DNA from: an uncultured Parasphingopyxis sp.
GTDB taxonomy: Bacteria; Pseudomonadota; Alphaproteobacteria; Sphingomonadales; Sphingomonadaceae
Direction: 5' to 3'
DNA length: 7,348 nt
Assembly (NCBI GenBank): GCA_905479515.1
Contig: CAJQMX010000029.1
Span: 1 to 7,348 of the forward strand
In this document: positions 1 to 6,482 of the stretch, piece by piece
Position numbering within the stretch: the first letter of the stretch is position 1
Layout of the letters: each line of letters starts with the position of its first letter
Program-made: the position numbers and the translations under genes
Notes under the pieces: generated by a model
Seen by the model: only the letters and a program-made list of their open reading frames with translations
What the model was told of the DNA's origin: nothing
Databases searched by the model: none

Positions 1-558
1 TATGCCGTCTTTTCGGGGTTTTTGATAGTGATGGTGATCGTTGCTACCCTTCTGTGCGCGGCCATCGGTTTTGTTATCAGCGCTTTCGGCCTGTTTGCGT
101 TGGCCTTGCTCTCTGTGGTTGGGCCGCTCTTTGTTGCGGCACTTCTGTTCGAGTCCACGCGCGGCTATTTCTTCGCCTGGCTGGGCGCGTGTATCAATTA
201 TCTGATGCTGATCGTCTTCGCGCTCGTTCTGACGCTGTTTCTTACCCAGACCGGCGAAGTAATCATCGCCACAATTTCAGAAAATGATGAAATAGGCATG
301 GCCGCAATCAAAGCTCTGGCTTTTTACGCGCTCGGCTTTTTCTTTTTCCTGCAAATTCCCATGCTCGCCGCATCTTTAGGTGGCGGCGGCCCCGCCCTCG
401 CCAATCAGTTTGCCTCGGCAATCGCAGCCGCTGGCGGGTTCGTCATCGGACGCGGAGCAACCGGTGCGCAGGCAACAAGCCGCGCCATCGAACGCGGTTT
501 CGCGCGCGGCATCGCAAGAATGCGGACATCAGGTTCGGTCAGTCGCGGAACAAATTGA
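1..558 (+). CDS. virB6: VirB6-family T4SS inner-membrane channel protein (C-terminal part)
   Basis: VirB6/TrbL-type proteins are polytopic inner-membrane subunits that form part of the substrate path of type IV secretion systems. The frame is open from base 1 with no stop, so the gene begins left of the window; the first ATG-like codons here are internal. About 185 residues are visible, roughly half of a usual VirB6 (about 300-350). At least four hydrophobic segments can be seen, around window residues 5-25, 25-50, 58-84 and 98-120. The conserved central piece is present: a gPlF stretch followed by FESTRGYFFAWLG with its tryptophan and an Asn-rich membrane segment, then the Gly-rich SLGGGGPAL motif after the last helix. 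The tail (about residues 145-185) is rich in Arg, Ala and Ser and probably cytoplasmic. The stop TGA at 556-558 sits 10 bases before the next gene. The family call is firm; the true start is not visible. Confidence 0.9.
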   Translation, partial: YAVFSGFLIVMVIVATLLCAAIGFVISAFGLFALALLSVVGPLFVAALLFESTRGYFFAWLGACINYLMLIVFALVLTLFLTQTGEVIIATISENDEIGMAAIKALAFYALGFFFFLQIPMLAASLGGGGPALANQFASAIAAAGGFVIGRGATGAQATSRAIERGFARGIARMRTSGSVSRGTN

Positions 559-562
559 GGAG
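558..562 (+). promoter_or_regulatory. Ribosome binding site of the virB7-slot gene
   Basis: AGGAG lies 6 bases before the ATG at 569 and overlaps the last base of the virB6 stop codon. It decides the start: the same reading frame is open far upstream inside virB6, but only this ATG has a Shine-Dalgarno sequence and is followed by a signal peptide. Confidence 0.75.
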
Positions 563-568
563 CAAATT

Positions 569-925
569 ATGCGTAAACAAATCATGGCTCTGATTGCCGC
601 CCTGGCAATCTCGATACCTGCCAGCCCTATTGTAGCTGCACCAAAGTCGCCCAAGCTCTCAAAGTGCGACGGTAAGAAGCGCAGGCCAGCCAACCCATAC
701 GGCTCGATATTGCCTACCGTCGATCCCGAGACTGGCACGTCAACGCCAGCAGGGCAGCCGTCTGGTAGTGAACCGGGCGAAGAACCGAAACGTGAAGGTG
801 TTGAAGTATTTCCGAGCAAATCATCCACGCTCCCACAACCCGCAACAAGGCCCGGCGCCAAGACCCAACCCATAGTCCCACCTATCAGCAGCGCGCAGCC
901 AAAGCGCGTGTATCAAAGTTGCTGA
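569..925 (+). CDS. Small exported proline-rich protein in the virB7 position of the T4SS operon
   Basis: I do not recognise a characterised family. The 118-residue product starts with a clear Sec-type signal: a basic MRKQ, a hydrophobic stretch at about residues 5-18, and a likely cleavage after the V-A-A at 22-24. The mature part (about 94 residues) is low in hydrophobic content and rich in Pro, Ser, Lys and Gly, so it is probably largely unstructured. It has two cysteines, Cys33 and the very last residue Cys118. A compact basic motif follows the first (CDGKKRRPANPYGSIL). The gene lies between virB6 and virB8, where the outer-membrane lipoprotein VirB7 is encoded in the Agrobacterium-type operon. 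However, the residues before Cys33 are L-S-K, and Lys at -1 does not fit a lipobox. By position it may be a VirB7 substitute that binds VirB9; that is inference. Real gene: high confidence; function: low. The stop lies 3 bases before virB8. Confidence 0.75.
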   Translation: MRKQIMALIAALAISIPASPIVAAPKSPKLSKCDGKKRRPANPYGSILPTVDPETGTSTPAGQPSGSEPGEEPKREGVEVFPSKSSTLPQPATRPGAKTQPIVPPISSAQPKRVYQSC

Positions 926-928
926 GCG

Positions 929-1615
929 ATGGCTGGCGGCGTCACTGATAGAGATGATCTCAAAGCCTATTTTGCCGAAAGCGCAAGCTGGGACCGCGAC
1001 CGCTTTGTTGCAGCGCGGCGTTCAAAACGGTTCGCCTGGATCATAGCGGCAATAGCAAGCGGACTTGCGATTACCGGCGTTGCCGCTGTTGCAATGCTGA
1101 CGCCGCTTAAGACCGTCGCTCCCTACGTTATCACTGTCGATAAGGCGACCGGCGCGAGCGAAATTACCGCACAAATGACGGGCGACAATCAGATTACCTA
1201 TAATGAGGCGGTCGCCAAATATTTTCTCGCCGATTACGTACGCAACCGCGAGGGCTGGATACCGCAAGCACGCAAAGAGTTTTTTGAGGGCGTGCTGGCG
1301 ATGTCATCACGCGAGGAACAGGCACGCTGGACCGCGTTCTATAGCAAAGACAATGCAAGCTCGCCGCAGAACGTCTTTACCGATCTCGATACGGTATTCA
1401 TCGCGGTCAAATCGGTCACATTCGTGTCCAAGAACGTAGCGCAAATACGCTTCACCAAATCGCTCCAGCAAGGGTCGCGCGTTACCGACACGCAAGCCAT
1501 CGCAACCGTGACCTACGATACCACCGACACACCAACTACCGAACAGCAACGGTTCAAAAATCCGCTGGGGCTCGAAGTGCAAACCTACCGCGCTGATCTG
1601 GAGGTCACACCATGA
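929..1615 (+). CDS. virB8: VirB8 T4SS inner-membrane assembly factor
   Basis: VirB8 is a bitopic inner-membrane protein whose periplasmic NTF2-like domain nucleates T4SS assembly and contacts VirB6, VirB9 and VirB10. The 228-residue length is typical. A short cytoplasmic N-terminus (1-35, with the common YFAESASWDRDR pattern) precedes one membrane helix at about 36-58, then a P-L-K-T-V-P-Y-type entry into the periplasmic domain. The C-terminal signature is present as NPLGLEVQTYRADLEV (about 211-226), the NPxG motif and its following strand. No good Shine-Dalgarno sequence precedes the ATG at 929. It sits only 3 bases after the preceding stop (923-925), so translation is probably coupled. The next in-frame ATG is codon 56, inside the membrane helix, which supports this start. 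The stop overlaps the virB9 start as ATGA. Confidence 0.95.
   Translation: MAGGVTDRDDLKAYFAESASWDRDRFVAARRSKRFAWIIAAIASGLAITGVAAVAMLTPLKTVAPYVITVDKATGASEITAQMTGDNQITYNEAVAKYFLADYVRNREGWIPQARKEFFEGVLAMSSREEQARWTAFYSKDNASSPQNVFTDLDTVFIAVKSVTFVSKNVAQIRFTKSLQQGSRVTDTQAIATVTYDTTDTPTTEQQRFKNPLGLEVQTYRADLEVTP
1600..1604 (+). promoter_or_regulatory. Ribosome binding site of virB9
   Basis: GGAGG inside the last codons of virB8, 7 bases before the virB9 ATG at 1612. It is among the strongest Shine-Dalgarno matches in the window and supports the 4-base ATGA overlap between virB8 and virB9. Confidence 0.75.
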
Positions 1616-2472
1616 AAAATCTAAGAAACTTCACCCTATTGGCGCTGCTGCTTAGCGGATCGCCAATAGTGGCTGGTGAAACCCCTCAGCCAACGGCGCA
1701 AGACAACCGAATCCGCGAAGTCATCTATGACGAAAATCAGGTCTTCCGTATTGTTGGAGTTTTTCGGTCGGCAACGCAGATCGTATTTTCTCCGGGCGAA
1801 CGTGTCGAGCATGTCGCGCTCGGCGACACGATATCCTGGGAAATTGCCCCGGCTGAAAATTCATTGTTCATCAAGCCGCGCGAACGAGCTGGCCCAACCA
1901 ATCTGATCGTCATCACGCGTTCAAACACAGGAAACCGAACCTATACCTTCGAGTTGAGCGCACGCCGGGGAGCAATCGCTGAGAAAACCGCCGACACCTT
2001 TTTCAAGGTTGCGTTCCGCTATCCGCGCGAAGAGGCAGCAGCGGCGCAAGCTGCTGCAACGCAGGCAGCATATACTCAGGCAGTAGCGCTCCAATCCGGA
2101 GCAATCCGTTCGGCGCTTGATCTTGGTGTTCTCGAAGGCACTCGCAATCTAAAATACAGTGTTCAGGGATCATCGGAAATCCAACCTTCCGAAATTACTG
2201 ACAACGGGCAATTTACCGCCCTGCGTTTTCCGAACCAGCGCGAATTACCTGCAATATTTGCAATTAATCCCGACGGTAGCGAAAGTATCGTTCCGTTTGA
2301 TGTTCGCGATGAATTTGTGGTTGTCCACGGCGTGTTTGCGCAGCTCCGCTTGCGGCGCGGCAAGAAGGTCCTGTGCATCTTCAATGACGCACCCGATTTT
2401 TATGGACGCGATCCCAAAACCGGTACGGCATCAAGCATTGTCGAGCGCACAGATGACGGGGAGACACGGTGA
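1612..2472 (+). CDS. virB9: VirB9/TrbG/CagX-family T4SS outer-membrane core protein
   Basis: VirB9 is a periplasmic protein that, with VirB7 and VirB10, forms the ring-shaped core complex spanning to the outer membrane. The 286-residue product has a signal peptide (MKNLRNF, hydrophobic core about 8-20, cleavage near residue 22). The N-terminal beta domain covers about 33-118 and includes the family pattern GPTNLIVIT followed by RTYTFEL. A helical Ala/Gln-rich linker lies at about 138-162, made of four tandem pentapeptides ending in Gln. The C-terminal beta-sandwich (about 175-268), which in relatives binds VirB7 and VirB10, carries GQFTALRFP, ELPAIFAINPDG and the VVVHGVFAQLRLRRG block. Length and domain order are normal. 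The ATG overlaps the virB8 stop by 4 bases and has a strong ribosome binding site; the stop TGA overlaps the virB10 ATG by one base. Confidence 0.95.
   Translation: MKNLRNFTLLALLLSGSPIVAGETPQPTAQDNRIREVIYDENQVFRIVGVFRSATQIVFSPGERVEHVALGDTISWEIAPAENSLFIKPRERAGPTNLIVITRSNTGNRTYTFELSARRGAIAEKTADTFFKVAFRYPREEAAAAQAAATQAAYTQAVALQSGAIRSALDLGVLEGTRNLKYSVQGSSEIQPSEITDNGQFTALRFPNQRELPAIFAINPDGSESIVPFDVRDEFVVVHGVFAQLRLRRGKKVLCIFNDAPDFYGRDPKTGTASSIVERTDDGETR
2035..2094 (+). repeat. Four degenerate pentapeptide repeats in the VirB9 interdomain linker
   Basis: Codons 142-161 of virB9 read AAAAQ, AAATQ, AAYTQ, AVALQ: four successive 15-base units, each beginning with Ala and ending with Gln. The DNA units differ at many third positions, so the repeat is conserved at the protein rather than the nucleotide level. 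It should form a straight helix joining the two VirB9 domains. Confidence 0.7.
2459..2463 (+). promoter_or_regulatory. Ribosome binding site of virB10
   Basis: A GGGGAG run ending the virB9 coding sequence. It is 8 bases from the ATG at 2472 and 5 from the in-frame GTG at 2469, so the ATG has the better spacing, though the GTG cannot be excluded. Confidence 0.6.
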
Positions 2473-3665
2473 TGGCGGACACAGCCAATGACGTCGGAGC
2501 CGCTGAGCGCGCTAAAGTCGATCCAACCCCTGACCCAGACGAAATTGACCGCGGCCCTTCGGGCGAACGCGGCAGTAAAATGCCGTCTATTTCCGGCACC
2601 GCGATGGACCCGAAAAAGATGATCGGTTTTGCCGCCGCCGCTGGGGCGCTTATGTTTACCGTACTGGCACTTGGAACCGGACTGACTGGCAATTCAGAAT
2701 TGCGGGCCGTAAAATCCAAACCAGCGCTCGAAGCCGCAGACTATGATCCAGCAACGGTCATTGCACCGACGCTTGCAGAAGCTGGAACAGATCCCAATGA
2801 GCCCATCCCACTCGGAGAGCCGGTTGTTCCAGCTATTGGCGAGCAAACACAATATTCGCAAGGCCAAGCACCAGCTACAGTGCAACAGCGTCAGCAATCC
2901 CCAGCCGAGGCGCTGCGCGAAGCTGCGCGCCGATCCACGCTGATTGCCTATGGCGGCGAACGCGGCACCGGAAATTTTGGTGGAAATCAAAGTGGACCCT
3001 ATGGCGATTCAAATAGTGCGGGAGCTGCTTCACCGCAGCAAACTACAAATCTCGATACGCTCCGCCGCGCATCGGTCATCGGGCAGGCTCAGGCCCGGTC
3101 GCTTCCAGATCGCAATTTTCTGATTACGGCGGGAAGTTTTATCCCGTGCGTTCTGCAAACGGCGATGGATTCTAGTCAGCCCGGCTATGTGAGCTGTATT
3201 GTTCCGCGCAATGTATATTCCGACAATGGCCGGGTCGTGCTTCTGGAAAAAGGCACAAAAATCTTTGGCGAATATCAGGGCGGCCTCAATCGGGGTCAAT
3301 ACCGCCTGTTTGTCCTTTGGACGCGCGCAGTGACACCTCGCGGCATCGCGATTGATGTTGGGTCGCCGGCAACCGACGCGCTTGGTCGCGGCGGGGTAGA
3401 CGGCAAAGTCGAGAATTTTTTCTGGAAACGGTTTGGAACCGCGTTGCTTTTCAGTCTTGTCGAGGATGCAGCGACCGTTGGAGCAGAAGCGGTCGGCAAC
3501 AATGGTTCGAACACAACCCGTGTTCCATCTGACGCAGCCTCCACCGTCTTGCAGCAGAATGGCGACATCAAACCGGTCCTGCGCAAAAATCAGGGTGAGG
3601 ACGTTGGAATAACCGTCGCACAGGACTTCGATTTCTCGACCGTTTACGGCCTCAGTCTCAAATAA
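2472..3665 (+). CDS. virB10: VirB10/TrbI-family T4SS envelope-spanning core protein
   Basis: VirB10 runs from the cytoplasm to the outer membrane, senses ATP use by VirD4/VirB11 and lines the outer-membrane pore. From the ATG the product is 397 residues. A charged, Pro-rich cytoplasmic N-terminus (1-48) precedes one membrane helix (about 51-70). A long flexible periplasmic stretch follows, with a Pro-rich part (about 95-122) and a Gln-, Gly- and Asn-rich part (about 126-192). The C-terminal TrbI-like beta-barrel domain is at about 205-395. It has the typical pair Cys226 and Cys242, the NVYSDNGRVVLLEKGTKI block, an RGIAIDVGSPATDALG segment, and the helical antenna region (about 311-341) that forms the outer-membrane pore in solved relatives. 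The end FSTVYGLSLK is family-like. The start could be the GTG one codon upstream (2469). The stop TAA overlaps the virB11 ATG by one base. Confidence 0.95.
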   Translation: MADTANDVGAAERAKVDPTPDPDEIDRGPSGERGSKMPSISGTAMDPKKMIGFAAAAGALMFTVLALGTGLTGNSELRAVKSKPALEAADYDPATVIAPTLAEAGTDPNEPIPLGEPVVPAIGEQTQYSQGQAPATVQQRQQSPAEALREAARRSTLIAYGGERGTGNFGGNQSGPYGDSNSAGAASPQQTTNLDTLRRASVIGQAQARSLPDRNFLITAGSFIPCVLQTAMDSSQPGYVSCIVPRNVYSDNGRVVLLEKGTKIFGEYQGGLNRGQYRLFVLWTRAVTPRGIAIDVGSPATDALGRGGVDGKVENFFWKRFGTALLFSLVEDAATVGAEAVGNNGSNTTRVPSDAASTVLQQNGDIKPVLRKNQGEDVGITVAQDFDFSTVYGLSLK

Positions 3666-4675
3666 TGGCCGCGCCAGGCAAAAATACCGCTGTTCTGGAC
3701 AGTGTGACCCAACCTCTAAGCAAATATCTGGGTGATGCGAGCGTCACCGAACTGGTTATCAACCTTCCCGGTGAGGTCGGTATTGAACGGCGCGGGCACT
3801 GGACATGGGAAAGCGAGCCTTCGCTTGATTTCAAAACGCTTATGGCGCTGGCGACTGCCGCAGCCGCCTATACCGCGCAGGACATCACCCGCGAGAATCC
3901 TATCGTTTCGACCATTTTTCCAACCGGCGAGCGGGTGCAAATTATCGTCCCTCCGGTTGTCCCCGATGAAACGGTCTCAATCACCATTCGCAAGCCATCA
4001 AGCGTGTCTATGACACTGGATGATTTCGAGGCAGCGGGCTTGTTCAAAAACACTCGGATTGCTGAAAAGAAGGTGAGCCAGCATGAGTTAGACTTACTCA
4101 CACTGCTTCGCGGGGGTCATCATGTCGAGTTCTTCGATGCTGCGGTCAAAGCAAAGCTTAACATTCTCATCTCGGGTGCAACCGGCTCTGGCAAAACCAC
4201 ATTTTCCAAGGGATTGATTCAGCTGATCCCTTCCGAAGAACGGCTCCTAACCATCGAAGACACGCGCGAATTGATCGTTCCCCAAAAGAATGTCGTTCAC
4301 ATGCTGTATGCAAAGGACGGGCAAGGCACCGCCAATGTTACTGCCAAGCATTTGCTGGAAAGCGCGCTCAGGATGCGCCCTGATCGTATCTTGCTTCAGG
4401 AGCTGCGGGATGGGACGGCGTTCTTTTACCTGCGCAACGTCAATTCAGGGCATCCAGGATCGATTACCACTATCCATGCCGATTCCGCCGAACTGGCGTT
4501 CGAGCAGCTGACTTTGCTGGTCAAGGAAAGCGAAGGCGGCTCCGATCTTGCGCGCGATGATATTCGGGCATTGCTAAAAATGCTCGTGGATTGCGTCGTG
4601 CAAATCAAAAAAACTGACGGCAAATTTCGGGTAACGGAGATCTATTATGACCCAGAAGGCAGGCACGCCGCCTGA
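3665..4675 (+). CDS. virB11: VirB11-family T4SS traffic ATPase
   Basis: VirB11 is a hexameric ATPase on the cytoplasmic face of the inner membrane that drives pilus assembly and substrate transfer. The 336-residue product has the usual N-terminal domain (about 10-140) and a RecA-like C-terminal domain. Walker A is GATGSGKTT at 171-179. The Asp box is LLTIEDTREL at 194-203, with E198 and D199. Walker B is RILLQELRDG at 241-250, with catalytic E246. The His box is GHPGSITTIHA at 262-272. All nucleotide-binding motifs are intact, so it should be active. The ATG overlaps the virB10 stop as TAATG with no clear Shine-Dalgarno sequence, which points to translational coupling. Its last 29 bases overlap the start of virD4. 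Confidence 0.97.
   Translation: MAAPGKNTAVLDSVTQPLSKYLGDASVTELVINLPGEVGIERRGHWTWESEPSLDFKTLMALATAAAAYTAQDITRENPIVSTIFPTGERVQIIVPPVVPDETVSITIRKPSSVSMTLDDFEAAGLFKNTRIAEKKVSQHELDLLTLLRGGHHVEFFDAAVKAKLNILISGATGSGKTTFSKGLIQLIPSEERLLTIEDTRELIVPQKNVVHMLYAKDGQGTANVTAKHLLESALRMRPDRILLQELRDGTAFFYLRNVNSGHPGSITTIHADSAELAFEQLTLLVKESEGGSDLARDDIRALLKMLVDCVVQIKKTDGKFRVTEIYYDPEGRHAA
4636..4640 (+). promoter_or_regulatory. Ribosome binding site of virD4
   Basis: GGAGA, inside virB11, lies 6 bases before the ATG at 4647. It supports a virD4 start 29 bases before the end of virB11, giving an N-terminus of about a dozen polar residues before the first membrane helix. Confidence 0.65.
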
Positions 4676-6482
4676 CGGCGGGGCGTTAAGATTAATCATC
4701 GGAATCCCGTTCGGGCTGCTCATTGCACTCGCCATTGCGAGCATGATTGGGTGGCTTATTCTAGGCCTGCCCGTCACAGCTTATGATCCGCTCAAAATTC
4801 CGCAGTTCGTCTGGTATTATCGCGGCGATCCGCAAGTTGTGCGGGCAATGGCGGGTGGCTTGATCGGCGGGGGCTTGCTCCTGATTGGCCTAATCTATGC
4901 ACTTTGGGCGCGCGGTGCGCCGCTGCATGGAGCTGCGCGCTTTGCCCGTGAAAGCGAGGTCAAGCGCCACGGCTTTCGCGCCCGCTCCGGTATCGTTCTT
5001 GGCCGCAAAGGCGGACGCTTCCTGACCTTTGGTGGGAGCGAGCATGTCATCGTCGAAGCTCCAACCCGCTCGGGTAAAGGCACCGGTATTGTCATTCCCA
5101 ACCTGCTGACATGGCAAGGTTCCGTTGTTATCCTCGATGTGAAACGCGAAAATTACGATGCGAGCGCTGGGTTTCGCGCCCATTATGGTCAGGACGTGTA
5201 TCTGTTCAATCCGACCGACCGCGAAGGTCGCACTGCCCGTTACAATCCGCTGGCCTACATCAACCGCGATGATACCGATGATGTCATTATCGAATTGCAA
5301 AAGATCGCGACAATGCTGTTTGTTGCTCCAGATCACGGCGAAGCCTTCTGGTCCAACGGCGCACGAACCGGCTTTGCGGGGGTTGGTGCATGGATCGCTG
5401 AAACCAGTGACGAGCCTCTAACAATGGGCGCAATCTATCGCCATTTGAACCAAGGCGACGCGCGCAGCTTTTTCAAAAGGGAACTGGGCAATCCCGAATT
5501 GAAGTTGTCGGTCGGATGCCGGACCGCCCTTGCCGATTTTGCTGGTGGTTCAGACAATAGCTTTGCTGACGTCAAGAAAACGATCACAAACGTCCTCGGT
5601 CTTTGGCTGAACCCCCTGGTTGATGCCGCAACCTCAGCAAGCGACTTTGATCTTCGCCAGCTACGGAAAAAACCTATTTCAATATATCTCGGCGTGTCGC
5701 CAGATGAACTTGACCGAATAGCTCCGCTCTACAACCTTTTGTTCCAGCAGCTTATTGACCTCAACGTGCGAGAACTACCGGGTGAGGCCACGCCGATACC
5801 AGTGCTGGTCATCCTAGATGAATTTGCGCGGCTTGGCCGCGCATCGGTGATTGCGAGCGCCTTTTCCTATGTCGCAGGATACGGGATCAGACTCCTTCCG
5901 GTCATTCAGTCGCGTTCGCAATTACGCGGCGTTTACGGCGAGCATGTCGCCGATGAAATCGTCGCCAATTGCGGCGTCGAAGTGGCGTTTACGCCCAAGG
6001 AACTGCGCGTCGCCAACGATCTATCGGAGCGCATTGGCTATGTGGGACAGGACAGCGTTACCAAGTCGCTCACCATCAACGGCTTACTCGCCAACCGGTC
6101 AAAATCTATTTCAGAGCAACGCCGCGCCTTGATGCTACCGCAAGAGCTGATGCAATTTTCAGCTTATAAGCTGATTTTGCTGCGCGGCGGCATCCCGCCA
6201 ATCATCGGCTCGAAGATCGCCTATTTCAGTAGCCGCTTCTTCAAACGCCGCGTCTTTCCTCCGCCGATAGTCCCTCTCACACCCAAACAGGTGCGAAGGA
6301 ACGAGGTCACGTCACCGTTCCGTGACATGACCGAAGCGGAGGCCGCCGGACACGATACTCGGCCAATGTCTCAGGAAGATATCATGACGGAAGACTGTCC
6401 AAGTTTTTATGCCGATACCCTGACGCTCAATCATAATGGCAGAGTAGAAGGAATTATTGAGGAGGGAGACGAAAATGGCTGA
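4647..6482 (+). CDS. virD4: VirD4/TraG-family type IV coupling protein
   Basis: The coupling protein is an inner-membrane hexameric ATPase that recognises the relaxase-DNA complex or effector proteins and passes them to the VirB channel. The 611-residue product has two N-terminal membrane helices (about 13-40 and 68-87) joined by a short periplasmic loop, then the cytoplasmic ATPase. Walker A is APTRSGKGTG at 138-147, the form with Arg typical of TraG relatives. Walker B is VLVILDEFARLG at 386-397. A further conserved block reads GSDNSFADVKKTI (about 301-313), then the QSRSQLRGVYG motif (421-431) and the N-C-G-V-E-V-A-F segment (441-448). After about residue 545 a poorly conserved tail rich in Glu and Asp ends in E-E-G-D-E-N-G. 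Both ends overlap neighbours: 29 bases with virB11 and 8 bases with the LPD7 gene. Its presence in the operon argues for DNA conjugation, without proving it. Confidence 0.96.
   Translation: MTQKAGTPPDGGALRLIIGIPFGLLIALAIASMIGWLILGLPVTAYDPLKIPQFVWYYRGDPQVVRAMAGGLIGGGLLLIGLIYALWARGAPLHGAARFARESEVKRHGFRARSGIVLGRKGGRFLTFGGSEHVIVEAPTRSGKGTGIVIPNLLTWQGSVVILDVKRENYDASAGFRAHYGQDVYLFNPTDREGRTARYNPLAYINRDDTDDVIIELQKIATMLFVAPDHGEAFWSNGARTGFAGVGAWIAETSDEPLTMGAIYRHLNQGDARSFFKRELGNPELKLSVGCRTALADFAGGSDNSFADVKKTITNVLGLWLNPLVDAATSASDFDLRQLRKKPISIYLGVSPDELDRIAPLYNLLFQQLIDLNVRELPGEATPIPVLVILDEFARLGRASVIASAFSYVAGYGIRLLPVIQSRSQLRGVYGEHVADEIVANCGVEVAFTPKELRVANDLSERIGYVGQDSVTKSLTINGLLANRSKSISEQRRALMLPQELMQFSAYKLILLRGGIPPIIGSKIAYFSSRFFKRRVFPPPIVPLTPKQVRRNEVTSPFRDMTEAEAAGHDTRPMSQEDIMTEDCPSFYADTLTLNHNGRVEGIIEEGDENG
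6461..6465 (+). promoter_or_regulatory. Ribosome binding site of the LPD7-protein gene
   Basis: GGAGG, within a longer GGAGGGAG run near the end of virD4, 9 bases before the ATG at 6475. It selects this ATG over the in-frame TTG at 6457, which lies upstream of the site. Confidence 0.75.

Noticed and set aside
380..568. Upstream extension of the virB7-slot reading frame into virB6
   Set aside because: The extra 63 residues are an out-of-frame reading of the conserved virB6 C-terminus and would bury the signal peptide in mid-protein.
529..873. A 114-codon minus-strand open frame opposite the virB7-slot gene
   Set aside because: The + strand frame has a strong ribosome binding site, a signal peptide and fits the operon spacing. 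The minus frame looks like a Gly/Ser-rich mirror of Pro-rich codons.
2349..2364. Inverted repeat CTTGC/GCAAG with a 6-base loop
   Set aside because: Short, inside the conserved C-terminal block of virB9, no T-tract; expected by chance.
4890..5336. A 148-codon open frame on the minus strand inside virD4
   Set aside because: It lies wholly opposite the conserved Walker A part of VirD4, has no convincing ribosome binding site and shows no recognisable domain; it is a shadow of the G+C-biased codons of virD4.
5826..5842. Perfect hairpin GCGCGGC-TTG-GCCGCGC
   Set aside because: It looks like a terminator stem but has no T-tract and lies inside the Walker B codons (A-R-L-G-R-A) of virD4; codon choice explains it.
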